Part shown: one piece after another, positions 1 to 8,448 of the stretch
Numbering within the stretch: position 1 is the stretch's first letter
Layout: each line of letters starts with the position of its first letter
Assembly (NCBI GenBank): GCA_902826455.1
Contig: CADEEV010000017.1
Span: forward strand, 1 to 45,029
Source of the DNA: an uncultured Acidobacteriota bacterium
GTDB lineage: Bacteria; Acidobacteriota; Vicinamibacteria; Fen-336
DNA: 45,029 bases
Reading direction: 5' to 3'
Notes under the pieces: model-generated
What the model saw: the letters and a program-made list of their open reading frames with translations, nothing else
What the model was told of the DNA's origin: nothing
Databases searched by the model: none
Translations under genes and position numbers: made by a program

Positions 1-611
1 AGCAGGAGCGGCAGGCCGATCGCGACGGACACGCCGCCCCGAAGGCCCAGTCCGAGGCCGGCGAGGAGCGGCAGCCCGAGGCCGAGGAGGAGGATCGGGC
101 CGGTGAGACGCGGGAGCGGCACCACGTGGCGCGCCTCCGCGATCTCCACCCAGTCGAGGGCGACGCCCAGGCCATCGGCCGACTCGGAGCGGAACTGGAG
201 CGCCAGCGACCCGCGGGGCGCGCCGAGCTCGACGCTGCGGATCGTCCAACCCTGCGGCTTCTGCACCCAGTGGTCGACGAGCGTCTCGTTGGCGTAGAGC
301 GAGATCGTGGCGGGGCTGTCGGAGAAGCGCGCCAGCCGGAGACGCGCGCGGAGCGTCCCGCGCCGCACCTCCAGCGGGAGCTCGAGCCGGGCGCCGTCCT
401 GCGTCCAATGGAACGTCGTCTCCCCGCTGCCCGTGAGGCCGTCGCGCTCCCAGCCGGAGCGGAAGCCCCGGGCGAAGGGCGCGTCTCCGACGCCCAGGTT
501 CAGGAGCAGCGGCCGCGGCTGCTCGAGCGCCAGCACGGCGAGGCCCCATGCCACGAGCCACGCGACACCGGCCGCCACTCGGGCCCGGTGCCGGGCGGGT
601 GCCGCGCCCAT
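1..611 (-). CDS. Membrane protein with N-terminal beta-sandwich module (partial, 3' end outside window)
   Basis: The first 203 codons are visible; the frame stays open to the window edge. ATG at 611 lies 2 bases after the DUF502 gene stop. The protein has one hydrophobic helix near residues 10-27, then a predicted all-beta domain of about 120 residues, then a Leu/Gly-rich hydrophobic stretch that begins more membrane segments. The beta domain has the pattern R-L-E-L-P-L, L-R-A-R-L-R-L, I-S-L-Y-A-N and V-A-L-D-W-V. The same pattern forms the C-terminal domains of the GT-C-like proteins at 9641-11617 and 12930-14138. Probably a glycosyltransferase-like or polysaccharide-related membrane protein; this function is inferred from that resemblance and the neighbours only. 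Confidence 0.6.
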   Translation of the reverse strand, partial: MGAAPARHRARVAAGVAWLVAWGLAVLALEQPRPLLLNLGVGDAPFARGFRSGWERDGLTGSGETTFHWTQDGARLELPLEVRRGTLRARLRLARFSDSPATISLYANETLVDHWVQKPQGWTIRSVELGAPRGSLALQFRSESADGLGVALDWVEIAEARHVVPLPRLTGPILLLGLGLPLLAGLGLGLRGGVSVAIGLPLL

Positions 612-613
612 CC

Positions 614-1210
614 CTACTTCTGACGCAGCGTCGGGGGCACCGAGGCTCCGGCCGAGAGGATCAGGCTGACCCCGTCCTCGACCGTCAGGTCGGTCTCGAT
701 CACGTCGGCCCGTGGCAACACGACCACGTCGCCCACGTAGAGGTGGTTGGTCGGGATGTACACGGTGCACAGCGCCTGCGAGGAGCCGTCCGGCCGCGCG
801 AGGGTGAACGTTCCCGTGAGGAAGCCCGGCGTCGTGCGGCCCGGCAGGCGCGCCAGCACGAAGCGCTGGAAGGCCCCGGGGGCCTCGGGGTTGCCGAAGC
901 CCTGGAGCACCTTCTTGATCGCGCCGTAGACCGTTCCGACGAGAGGCACGGCGTCGACGAGCTCCTCGAGGGTCCCCAGCAGGCGATTCAGCGGACCCTT
1001 CGAGAAGAGCACGCCCGACAGGAACACGATCGCGAGGGTCATCGCGACCCCCACGCCCGGCAGGCGGCGGCCGAAGAACGACTCGAGGCTCGGGCCGAAG
1101 AGCGAGTCGACGGTCAGGAACAGCCAGGACAAGGCCTTCACCGTCACCACGATGGGGATGACGATCACGAGGCCGGCCAGGAACTTGTTGCGGATGACCC
1201 TCAGGAACAC
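614..1210 (-). CDS. DUF502 family integral membrane protein
   Basis: A 198-residue protein matching the DUF502 family in length and layout. It has two transmembrane segments (about 10-33 and 52-71), then a soluble domain with the family-typical G-T-V-Y-G-A-I-K-K stretch and a P-T-N-H-L-Y-V-G-D segment near residue 150. The molecular function of DUF502 is not established, although plant members have been linked to trafficking. The start is GTG at 1210; the nearest purine-rich ribosome site (GAGAGGAG) is rather far upstream, so the start is not certain. It shares the intergenic region 1211-1322 with the divergent glycosyltransferase operon and is followed after 2 bases by the partial membrane protein gene. 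Confidence 0.85.
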   Translation of the reverse strand: MFLRVIRNKFLAGLVIVIPIVVTVKALSWLFLTVDSLFGPSLESFFGRRLPGVGVAMTLAIVFLSGVLFSKGPLNRLLGTLEELVDAVPLVGTVYGAIKKVLQGFGNPEAPGAFQRFVLARLPGRTTPGFLTGTFTLARPDGSSQALCTVYIPTNHLYVGDVVVLPRADVIETDLTVEDGVSLILSAGASVPPTLRQK

Positions 1211-1244
1211 GGCGTTCGTGTCGACTCCTCTCGCCTCGGAACTC

Positions 1245-1274
1245 TTTGGGGAGCAGCGCTTTCCAATGTATTAT
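1245..1274 (+). promoter_or_regulatory. Candidate sigma-70-type promoter of the 11-gene glycosyltransferase operon
   Basis: TTTGGG (1245-1250), an 18-base spacer, then TATTAT (1269-1274), in the only AT-rich patch of the 112-base divergent intergenic region. The start codon at 1323 follows a leader of roughly 40 bases containing GGGAAGG about 8 bases before the ATG, so this operon looks leadered. A reverse-strand TACATT (1270-1265) overlaps and could serve the DUF502 gene. Confidence 0.4.
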
Positions 1275-1322
1275 TTCCCCTTTGGTCGAACTCGCAAGAG
1301 CCTTCCAGGGAAGGCACCCCGC

Positions 1323-2447
1323 ATGAGAATCCTCATGGTCACCCCGCACCTGCCGCCCTACCAGGCGGCCAACGCGCTGCTCCCTCATCTTCTGGGCGAG
1401 GGGATGCGGGCGCGTGGCCACGAGGTCGCCTTCCTGACCTTCGGACGCGAGGCGGACCGTCCCGACGTCGCGTTCGTGAGGCGGCGCTCGGCCCGGCTGC
1501 GGCGCACCCGCCTGCCCCAGGCGCTGGAAGCCGCGGAGACGTGGCTCAAGGGCACGCCCGCCACGAAGCGGGCCGACGTCGTCCACATCCACTCGAACAC
1601 CTGGATGAACCAGGTGGCGGCGCGCCTCGCCCAGCGTCAGGGGCGCCCGTACATCGTCACCCACTACGGCACCGAGATCTGGCATCACGACGGCAAGGAC
1701 GCCGCCTTCCGCCGCCTGAACGCCGGGGCCCGCCACGTGACGCTCTACAGCGCGGCGCTGCTCGCGCGGGCTCGCGAGCTGGGGGTGCCGATGCGCGACG
1801 CGTCGGTCGTGTATCCGCCCGTGGCGGACGTGTTCACGCCGCGGCCCCCGGCCGAGCGCGAGGCGCTGCGGCGCGAGTACGTGCCCGACGGCGCTCCGCT
1901 CCTGCTCAACGTGAAGCGCCTGCACCCCCTCGCGGATCAGGCGACGCTCCTCGAGGCGATGGCGCGGGTTCGCGTCGCACGGCCCCAGGCCCGCCTCGTG
2001 ATCGCCGGCAGCGGCGATCAGGAAGGGCCCTTGAAAGCCCTCGCCCAGGGCCTGGCCCTGGGCGACAGCGTGGTGTTCCTGGGCCTCGTGCCCAACGAAC
2101 GCGTCGCCGGCCTGCAGGCGGCGGCGGACGTGTTCGTGCTGTCTTCCGTGCTCGAGGCGACACCCACCGTGGCCCTCGAGGCCCTCGCCTCGGGCACGCC
2201 GGTCGTCTCCGCCGACAATCCGGGCGGCGTCGAGCTCGGAGCCCTGTTCCGCGACGACGTGAGCGTCGTTCCGAAGAGCGATCCCGAGGCGCTCGCCCGC
2301 GCGATCCTCGCCGCCCTCGAGACACCTCGCCGCACGGGAAGCGCTACGGCCCGCACGATCGCCGACCGCTTCCGGCTTCCCGGCGTCGTCGACCGCTACC
2401 TCGCCCTCTACGAAGAGGCGCGCGCATCCGCGTCTGCTGCCCGATGA
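1323..2447 (+). CDS. GT4-family glycosyltransferase
   Basis: A 374-residue cytoplasmic GT-B fold glycosyltransferase. The N-terminal Rossmann start is M-R-I-L-M-V-T-P-H-L-P-P; the C-terminal domain has the nucleotide-sugar signature V-I-A-G-S-G near residue 225 and the E-x7-E motif (E-A-T-P-T-V-A-L-E) near residue 280. The frame extends upstream to 1152, but ATG 1323 is chosen because homology begins exactly there and GGGAAGG precedes it. First gene of an 11-gene operon whose every junction is an NTGA overlap. Donor and acceptor sugars cannot be read from sequence. Confidence 0.9.
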   Translation: MRILMVTPHLPPYQAANALLPHLLGEGMRARGHEVAFLTFGREADRPDVAFVRRRSARLRRTRLPQALEAAETWLKGTPATKRADVVHIHSNTWMNQVAARLAQRQGRPYIVTHYGTEIWHHDGKDAAFRRLNAGARHVTLYSAALLARARELGVPMRDASVVYPPVADVFTPRPPAEREALRREYVPDGAPLLLNVKRLHPLADQATLLEAMARVRVARPQARLVIAGSGDQEGPLKALAQGLALGDSVVFLGLVPNERVAGLQAAADVFVLSSVLEATPTVALEALASGTPVVSADNPGGVELGALFRDDVSVVPKSDPEALARAILAALETPRRTGSATARTIADRFRLPGVVDRYLALYEEARASASAAR

Positions 2448-3631
2448 GCGTCAGCGTGCTGATGCCGGCCGACGTGCGCTTTCCCCTCGCCCGGGCGAAC
2501 GGCGTCCAGATCGTGAAGACCGCCGCGGCCCTGGCCCGCGCCGGCGCCCGCACGACGCTGCTCGTGCGCCAGAGCGACCCGCGGCCCACGGACGAGATCC
2601 TTGCCCTCTACGGCGTGGCGCCCGAGCCCCTGCTCGAGATCCGCCGGCTGCCGGTGAACCACAAGACCGGCTCGTACGCCCTGCCGCGCCTGACGTTCCT
2701 GGCGCGCACCACGGCCGCCGCGGTCGCGGGACGGCGCGCCGCGATCTTCACGCGCGACCTGCAGCTCGCCGACATCCTGCTGGGCCTCGCGTCGTTCGCC
2801 CACGGCCCGGTGATCTACGAGGCCCACGCCGTCGAGTCCCTGCTCTACGGCGAGCGGGGCGCGATCTACGGCACCGACGAGAAGCCCAACCCGCGCAAGG
2901 CGCGCCGGCTCGCCAAGCGGGAGCGCCGCGTCTGGCGCAGTGCCGCCGCGTTCGTGACCACGACCGCGGGGATCCGCGACAGCTTCGTCGAGAGCTGCGG
3001 CCCGCGCGAGCGCGTCCACGTCGTGCCGAACGGGGCCGACGTGGCTCCGGAGCGCGAGTTCGTGCCGCCTTCCCGGACGACGGCCCGCGTGGTCTACGCC
3101 GGCCAGCTCTATCCCTGGAAGGGGGTGGACGTCCTCGTCGAGGCCATGGTGCACGTGCCCGACGCGCGCCTCGTGATCCTGGGCGGCCTCGAGACCGAGG
3201 CGGATCTGCCGCGCATCCGGCACCTCGTGCTGTCCCGGGGCCTCGGCGATCGCACCGAGATGCCCGGCACCGTGCCCCAGCACCGCGTGGCCGAGGAGCT
3301 GGCGCGGGCGTCGGTCGTGTGCGTGCCGTTCCTCCAGAGCGCCATGACGGAGCGCCACACCTCGCCGATCAAGCTGTTCGAGGCCCTCGCCGCCGGCCGC
3401 CCGATCGTCGCGACCGACCTGCCCTCGAGCCGCGAGGTCCTGACGGACGGCGTCGATTCGCTTCTCGTGCCGCCCGGCGATCCCGCGGCCCTTGCCGCCG
3501 CGATCCGGCGCCTGCTCGGCGACCGCGACGACGCGGAACGCCTGGCGCGCGCCGCCTGGGAGACGGCGCCGCGCTATTCCTGGGATGCCCGTGCGAAGGC
3601 CATACTGGGCGCCATCGAGGAGGTCCTCTGA
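2444..3631 (+). CDS. GT4-family glycosyltransferase
   Basis: A 395-residue GT-B glycosyltransferase. Its N-terminal domain (F-P-L-A-R-A-N-G-V-Q-I-V-K-T) resembles enzymes that act on lipid-linked or secondary-metabolite glycans. The C-terminal domain has V-V-Y-A-G-Q-L-Y-P-W-K-G and the motif S-P-I-K-L-F-E-A-L-A-A-G-R-P-I-V-A-T-D-L, typical of the GT4 sugar-nucleotide site. ATG 2444 overlaps the preceding TGA as ATGA. The same frame is open far upstream, but that part has no protein character. Substrate unknown; membership in the cluster implies glycan assembly. Confidence 0.88.
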   Translation: MSVSVLMPADVRFPLARANGVQIVKTAAALARAGARTTLLVRQSDPRPTDEILALYGVAPEPLLEIRRLPVNHKTGSYALPRLTFLARTTAAAVAGRRAAIFTRDLQLADILLGLASFAHGPVIYEAHAVESLLYGERGAIYGTDEKPNPRKARRLAKRERRVWRSAAAFVTTTAGIRDSFVESCGPRERVHVVPNGADVAPEREFVPPSRTTARVVYAGQLYPWKGVDVLVEAMVHVPDARLVILGGLETEADLPRIRHLVLSRGLGDRTEMPGTVPQHRVAEELARASVVCVPFLQSAMTERHTSPIKLFEALAAGRPIVATDLPSSREVLTDGVDSLLVPPGDPAALAAAIRRLLGDRDDAERLARAAWETAPRYSWDARAKAILGAIEEVL

Positions 3632-4995
3632 GCCCGGGTCGGCGCGCCCTCATCGGCTTGTTCCTCGTCACGCTGCCGCTCGTCACGCCGCGCATCCGCG
3701 CCGCGGACGAGATCGAGTACTACGCGTCGCTGCGCTCCCTCGTCCTCGACGGCGACCTCGAGTTCGGCAACGAGTACCAGCACTTCTACGACCGGGATCC
3801 CCAGGGGCTCGCCGGCTTCAAGGAGACCTTCCTCGACCGCCGCGAGCCCAACAGCGGCCGGCACATCAACTTCGCGCCGATGGGCGCCGCGTTCCTGTGG
3901 GCGCCGTTCTTCGTGCTGGCCCACGTCGGCGTCGGGGTCGTGAACGTCCTGGGGGGCCAGGTCGCGCAAGACGGCTACTCCTGGCCGTATCTCGCGGCCG
4001 TCTCGTTCGCGTCGGCGCTCTACGCCTTCTTCGGCCTCCTGCTCACCCACGCGGCCCTCGTCCGCTTCGGCCGCTTCGACGACGTGGTCGCGGCCCTCAC
4101 GGTGGCGGCGCTGTGGCTCGCGACCCCGGTGCTCTACTACATGACCATCGCGCCGGGTTTCGGGCACGCGCCGTCGCTCTTCGCCGTGGGGCTCCTGACG
4201 TACCTGTTCCTGCGCGCGGCCGCGCACGGCGCCCAGGCCGGACCCGCGACGTGGCTGGTCGTGGGCCTCGCGGGCGGCCTCGCCGGCTGCGTGCGCGAGC
4301 AGGACGTGCTGTTCCTCGCCATGCCCGCGGGCTTCCTGGCCTGGGACGCCGCCCGGCGCGGGAACTGGAAGGCCAGTCTCGCGCGAGGCCTGGCCCTGGG
4401 CGCCGGCGCCTTCCTGGCGCTCCTCCCGCAGCTCGTGGCATACCGCAGCCTCACGGGCGCCTGGGGTCCGACGCAGCTCGTGATGCGCAAGATGAGCTTC
4501 TCGAGCCCGCATTTCCTGGACGTGCTCGTCGATCCCGGCCACGGCCTGTTCCTGTGGAGCCCCGTGCTGCTGGTCGCGACCCTGGGGGTGCTGGTCCTCG
4601 CGCTGTCGCGCCGCGAGGCGGTCGTGACCCTGCTCGGCGTCGCGATCCTGCTCCAGATGTGGATCAACGGCTCGATCGACAGCTGGCACATGGCGGGCGC
4701 CTTCGGCTCGCGGCGCTTCGTCGGCGCGACGCCCCTGTTCGCGTGGGGTCTCGCGTTCGTCCTCGCGGGGCTCGTGGCGCGCGCCGGGCGCGGCCTCGCC
4801 GTGGGCGTCGTGGCCGTCTTCGCGTGGTGGAACCTCTCGCTCATGGCACAGTTCGGCCTGCGCCTCATGGATCGTCAACGGCTGGAATGGCCGAAGGTCG
4901 CGCTCAACCAGTTCACGGAGGTGCCGCGCCACCTCGGCCGCGCGGGCTTCCTCTTCCTCACCGATCGCGAGCGCCTCGCGAAGGAGGGCCTGTGA
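3628..4995 (+). CDS. GT-C-like polytopic membrane glycosyltransferase, probable CTG start
   Basis: A 455-residue protein with about ten hydrophobic segments, resembling the GT-C/PMT/ArnT superfamily that transfers sugars from polyprenyl-phosphate donors on the outer face of the inner membrane. After the first helix there is an acidic loop (D27-E28) and the motif D-G-D-L-E-F-G-N-E-Y at 41-50, shared with the 9641 protein. No ATG, GTG or TTG lies at the junction. CTG at 3628 is preceded by GAGGAGGT (3617-3624) and makes a CTGA overlap, matching all other junctions; TTG at 3658 is the alternative. It lacks the C-terminal beta-sandwich of its larger paralogue. Confidence 0.78.
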   Translation: MSPGRRALIGLFLVTLPLVTPRIRAADEIEYYASLRSLVLDGDLEFGNEYQHFYDRDPQGLAGFKETFLDRREPNSGRHINFAPMGAAFLWAPFFVLAHVGVGVVNVLGGQVAQDGYSWPYLAAVSFASALYAFFGLLLTHAALVRFGRFDDVVAALTVAALWLATPVLYYMTIAPGFGHAPSLFAVGLLTYLFLRAAAHGAQAGPATWLVVGLAGGLAGCVREQDVLFLAMPAGFLAWDAARRGNWKASLARGLALGAGAFLALLPQLVAYRSLTGAWGPTQLVMRKMSFSSPHFLDVLVDPGHGLFLWSPVLLVATLGVLVLALSRREAVVTLLGVAILLQMWINGSIDSWHMAGAFGSRRFVGATPLFAWGLAFVLAGLVARAGRGLAVGVVAVFAWWNLSLMAQFGLRLMDRQRLEWPKVALNQFTEVPRHLGRAGFLFLTDRERLAKEGL

Positions 4996-6149
4996 TCTCG
5001 GACGCCCTGCGCGAGCGCCTCGCGTGCCCGCTGTGCCTCGAGGCCCAGGGCTGCGGCTCCTGCCGGCGCGACGCGCCGGGGCCGGCGGACTATGCCGCGC
5101 GCGCCGCCTGCGCCTGTGGCGGACCCGACAAGGTGCGCCTCGAGGTGACCGGGAAGACGCTGCGCTGCCCCGCCTGCGCCACCGTCTACCCCGTCGACGC
5201 GGAAGGCGGCTACGTGGACCTCGTGCCCCGCACGAGCGTCGGCGAGGTGACGCAGTACGCCGATCACGAGTTCCACGAGCGGCTGCACGTGACCGATGCG
5301 CCCCCGGTGCTGTCGGCCCGGATCAAGGTCGACATGATGCTCGGGATGCTCCGGCCCCGGCCCGGCGAGACCGTGCTCGACCTGGGCTGCGGCGCCGGCA
5401 AGTTCGCGCTCTTCACCGGCCGAGGCGACGTGCGGGCCGCGGGCGTCGACGTGGCGCCGTTCTTCCTGCCGCGGGCGACGCGCGAGATCGACCTCGTGCT
5501 GGGCGACCTGCGCCGGCTTCCGTTCCGCAAGGCCGCCTATCCGTGCGCCTACAGCATGGACGTCCTCGAGCACCTGGACGAGCCCGGTGTCGCCGAGATC
5601 CTCCTCGAGGCGCGGCGCACGTTGTCGCCCCAGGGGCGCCTGTTCGTCTACACCCACGCCATGGAGTCGTCGTGGATCGCCGGCTTCCAGCGCTTCGTGA
5701 ACCGTCTCGCGAAGCGCATCGGGCAGGCCGGCTTCCTCGACCACGAGCGCGAGGCGATGCGCAAGAGCGACCACCGCAACCCGATCCGCAGCCACGAGCA
5801 TTTCGACGCCCTCGCCGCGACGGCCGGCTTCGTGGTGACGCGGCGCCGCTACTACAACGTGGTCTTCAAGGCGGTCATCGAGGACCTGCTGCTGCGCATC
5901 GTCGAGCAGGCACGCAACGGCAAGGCGGCGCCCCACGCCCACGATCACGGCCATGAGCCTCCGGCTCCGGCGGGCCCCCGGACGATCGGGGGGCCTCCTC
6001 CCGGCCGCTTCGCGTTCTTCGTGGCGCAGGCGCTCACGCTGCTCCTCAAGGTCGACGTGCTGCTCTTCAGCCGCGTCCGCACCGGGCCGTTCTTCGGCCT
6101 CATGGTCCCCGTGCCCCGCACGGAGGCCCGCTCCGACACGCCCGCGTGA
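4992..6149 (+). CDS. SAM-dependent methyltransferase with N-terminal zinc-ribbon module
   Basis: A 385-residue protein. Residues 1-75 form a Trm112-like metal module with Cys12, Cys15, Cys21, Cys24, Cys40, Cys42, Cys59 and Cys62. A class I methyltransferase domain follows, with SAM motif V-L-D-L-G-C-G-A-G-K near residue 127 and post-motif Y-S-M-D-V-L-E-H-L. Near residue 314 there is a histidine-rich loop (P-H-A-H-D-H-G-H-E-P). A hydrophobic C-terminal stretch (F-A-F-F-V-A-Q-A-L-T-L-L-L-K) suggests membrane association. GTG 4992 overlaps the previous stop as GTGA. Likely methylates a sugar or lipid intermediate of the glycan; the acceptor is unknown. Confidence 0.85.
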   Translation: MISDALRERLACPLCLEAQGCGSCRRDAPGPADYAARAACACGGPDKVRLEVTGKTLRCPACATVYPVDAEGGYVDLVPRTSVGEVTQYADHEFHERLHVTDAPPVLSARIKVDMMLGMLRPRPGETVLDLGCGAGKFALFTGRGDVRAAGVDVAPFFLPRATREIDLVLGDLRRLPFRKAAYPCAYSMDVLEHLDEPGVAEILLEARRTLSPQGRLFVYTHAMESSWIAGFQRFVNRLAKRIGQAGFLDHEREAMRKSDHRNPIRSHEHFDALAATAGFVVTRRRYYNVVFKAVIEDLLLRIVEQARNGKAAPHAHDHGHEPPAPAGPRTIGGPPPGRFAFFVAQALTLLLKVDVLLFSRVRTGPFFGLMVPVPRTEARSDTPA

Positions 6150-7285
6150 GGATCCTGTACGTGGCGTCGGATCAGGTCGTGCCCGGCCGGACGGGGGGCA
6201 GCGTCCACGTCCTCGAGGTGGCGCGCGGCCTGGCCGAGCGCGGCCACGAGGTGCACGTGGTGATCCATCGCGCCGCGGGCGTCCCCGACAGCGAGGCGGC
6301 GGGCGGCGTGCACTGGCACCGCATCGCGTGGAGCCCGTCGCCGCGCTTCTTCCGTTTCCGTGCGGGGCCCGAGGTCGAACGCCTCGCCCGCGAGACACGC
6401 GCGGACGTCGTCATGGAGCGCTACTACAACTTCGGCGGCGAGGGGATCTGCACGGCAACGCGTCTAGGCCTGCCGTCGTTGCTCGAGGTGAACTCTCCGG
6501 TCGTGGATCATCCCGGCTCCGCCAAGGCGTGGCTGGACGCGGCGCTCGTCGTGCGGCCCTTGCGGCGCTATCGCGAGCGGCTCTGCCGGGAATCGAGCGC
6601 CCTCGTGGCGCCGATCCCGGAGATCGTACCGGCCTTCGCACGCTCCAAGACGGTCACCGTGACCTGGGGCGCCAACGTGGCGGCCTTCGATCCCGCGCGC
6701 CGCAGCCATGCGGTGCGCCAGGAGCTGGGCATCCCGGCCGGTGCGGTCGCCGTCCTGTTCAGCGGCAGCTTCCGGCCCTGGCACGGCGTCCGCGTGTTCG
6801 AAGCGGCCGCGCGCCTGCTGGCCGCGCGCGACGACGTGTACTTCGTCCTGGCCGGTGGCGACAGGTGCGGGCCGGGAGACGGCTATCGCGGCGTGCGGCT
6901 CGGCACGCAGGCCTACGAGCGCATGCCGGCGATCACGGCTGCCGCCGACGTCGGCGTCGCGCCCTACGACACCGCGCGCCTGGGCCAGCTGTCTCTCGGC
7001 TTCTACTGGTCCCCCCTGAAGATCTTCGAGTACATGGCGAGCGGGCTGCCGACCCTCACGATCCCCCGCCCGCCGTTGACGGGGATCGTTCGCGACGGCT
7101 GCGAGGGCTTGCACTTCCGCGAGGCCGATGCGGCGGACCTGGCGCGTCAGATCGGCCGGCTCGCGGACGACCGCGCGCTGCGGGCGGCCCTCGGGGCCGC
7201 GGCCCGGTCCCGTGTCGTCGAGCACTACTCGTGGGCGCGCCACTGCGAGACCCTCGAGGGCGTCCTGAAGAGGATCGCCGCATGA
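6146..7285 (+). CDS. GT4-family glycosyltransferase
   Basis: A 379-residue GT-B glycosyltransferase. The N-terminus M-R-I-L-Y-V-A-S-D-Q-V-V-P-G-R-T-G-G-S carries the acceptor-loop glycines. The C-terminal half has V-L-F-S-G-S-F-R-P-W-H-G and the donor-site motif S-P-L-K-I-F-E-Y-M-A-S-G-L-P. GTG 6146 overlaps the methyltransferase stop (GTGA). It contains a duplicated-aromatic M-E-R-Y-Y-N-F segment often seen in cluster GT4 enzymes. Specificity cannot be assigned. Confidence 0.87.
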   Translation: MRILYVASDQVVPGRTGGSVHVLEVARGLAERGHEVHVVIHRAAGVPDSEAAGGVHWHRIAWSPSPRFFRFRAGPEVERLARETRADVVMERYYNFGGEGICTATRLGLPSLLEVNSPVVDHPGSAKAWLDAALVVRPLRRYRERLCRESSALVAPIPEIVPAFARSKTVTVTWGANVAAFDPARRSHAVRQELGIPAGAVAVLFSGSFRPWHGVRVFEAAARLLAARDDVYFVLAGGDRCGPGDGYRGVRLGTQAYERMPAITAAADVGVAPYDTARLGQLSLGFYWSPLKIFEYMASGLPTLTIPRPPLTGIVRDGCEGLHFREADAADLARQIGRLADDRALRAALGAAARSRVVEHYSWARHCETLEGVLKRIAA

Positions 7286-8448
7286 AGGTCGTCCTCGTGA
7301 GCGAGGTCTTCCCGCCGCGCGCGGGGGGCGCGGGCTGGTCGTCGCGAGCCCTGGCGCTCGGCCTGCGCGCGTTCGGCCACGACGTGCGCGTCCTCACGAC
7401 CTCTCCGGGGCCCGCGGACATGGACGGCGTTCCGGTGCAGCGTCTCGTCGTGGCCGGCCGCAAGCGCTTCGCGGCCCCGCGGGCCTTCGCCGAGGCGCTG
7501 GCTCTCGAGGCGGGAGCGGTCGTCCATGCGCAGCATTCCCTGTCGGCCCTGGGCGCCCTCGACTCGAGCGCCGCGCGCCACGTCGCGGTCACGGTGCGCG
7601 ACCATTGGCCCGTCTGCTTCTGGTCGACGCGGCTCTCGCGAGGCACGCTGTGCCCGGGCTGCGGGATCGGCCCGATGCTGCGCTGCGCGCCCGGCCACGT
7701 CGGGGCGCCGGCCCCGATCGCCTGGGGCGCCATTCCCTACATGCGCTGGGATCTCGGCGCGAAGCGCGCGGCGCTGGGGCGCGCCGGCGCGACGCTGGCG
7801 GTGAGCGAGGCGATCGCCGGCGAGCTGCGCGCGGCCGGGATCCCGCGCGTCGAGGTCGTGCCCAACATCGTCGACGCGGTCGAGACCCGCATGCTCGCCG
7901 AGCCCGAGCCGTCGGTCGAGCTGCCCGAGCGCTTCTTGCTGTTCGTCGGGAAGCTCGAGGAGAACAAGGGCGCGCGGCTCCTGGTGCCGGCCGTGGCCGC
8001 GGCTGGCACGGGGCTGCCCCTCGTGATCCTCGGCGAGGGCTCCCTCGCCCACGAGGTCAAGTTCGAGGCGGCCTCGCGCCAGGTGCCCCTCGTGATGCGG
8101 GGCTGGGCGCACCGCGACGACGTCCTGCGGGCCCTCGGACGCGCGACCGTCCTCGTGTTCCCGTCGCTCTGGCCCGAGCCGCTCTCGCGCGTGCTCCTCG
8201 AGGCGCTCGCCCTGGGCGTGCCCGTCGCGGCCATGGCCACGGGCGGCACGCGCGAGATCCTGAGCGACCACGACAGCGGCCTCCTGGTTTCCGACGTCGC
8301 CGGCCTCGCCGACGCCGTGGGACGGCTCGTCCGCGACGAGCCCCTGCGCCGCCGGATTGTCGAGGGCGCCCGGGCGCGCGCCGAGGCGTTCTCCCCCGAG
8401 GCGCTGGTGCCGCGCTACGAGGCCGTGTACAAGAGGCTGCAGCCTTGA
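7282..8448 (+). CDS. GT4-family glycosyltransferase with internal cysteine cluster
   Basis: A 388-residue GT-B glycosyltransferase starting M-K-V-V-L-V-S-E-V-F-P-P with the glycine-rich loop R-A-G-G-A-G-W-S-S. Between about residues 105 and 140 it has D-H-W-P-V-C-F-W, L-C-P-G-C and L-R-C-A-P-G-H, a four-cysteine cluster found in one GT4 subgroup that may bind a metal. The C-terminal domain has G-K-L-E-E-N-K-G and E-P-L-S-R-V-L-L-E (E-x7-E). ATG 7282 overlaps the previous TGA. Donor and acceptor unknown. Confidence 0.88.
   Translation: MKVVLVSEVFPPRAGGAGWSSRALALGLRAFGHDVRVLTTSPGPADMDGVPVQRLVVAGRKRFAAPRAFAEALALEAGAVVHAQHSLSALGALDSSAARHVAVTVRDHWPVCFWSTRLSRGTLCPGCGIGPMLRCAPGHVGAPAPIAWGAIPYMRWDLGAKRAALGRAGATLAVSEAIAGELRAAGIPRVEVVPNIVDAVETRMLAEPEPSVELPERFLLFVGKLEENKGARLLVPAVAAAGTGLPLVILGEGSLAHEVKFEAASRQVPLVMRGWAHRDDVLRALGRATVLVFPSLWPEPLSRVLLEALALGVPVAAMATGGTREILSDHDSGLLVSDVAGLADAVGRLVRDEPLRRRIVEGARARAEAFSPEALVPRYEAVYKRLQP

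Noticed and set aside
548-2443. Very long open frame running into the second glycosyltransferase
   Set aside because: It is antisense or out of frame to clear genes (DUF502, GT4) and is Arg/Pro/Gly-rich, a by-product of high GC. Only the part from ATG 2444 has glycosyltransferase motifs.
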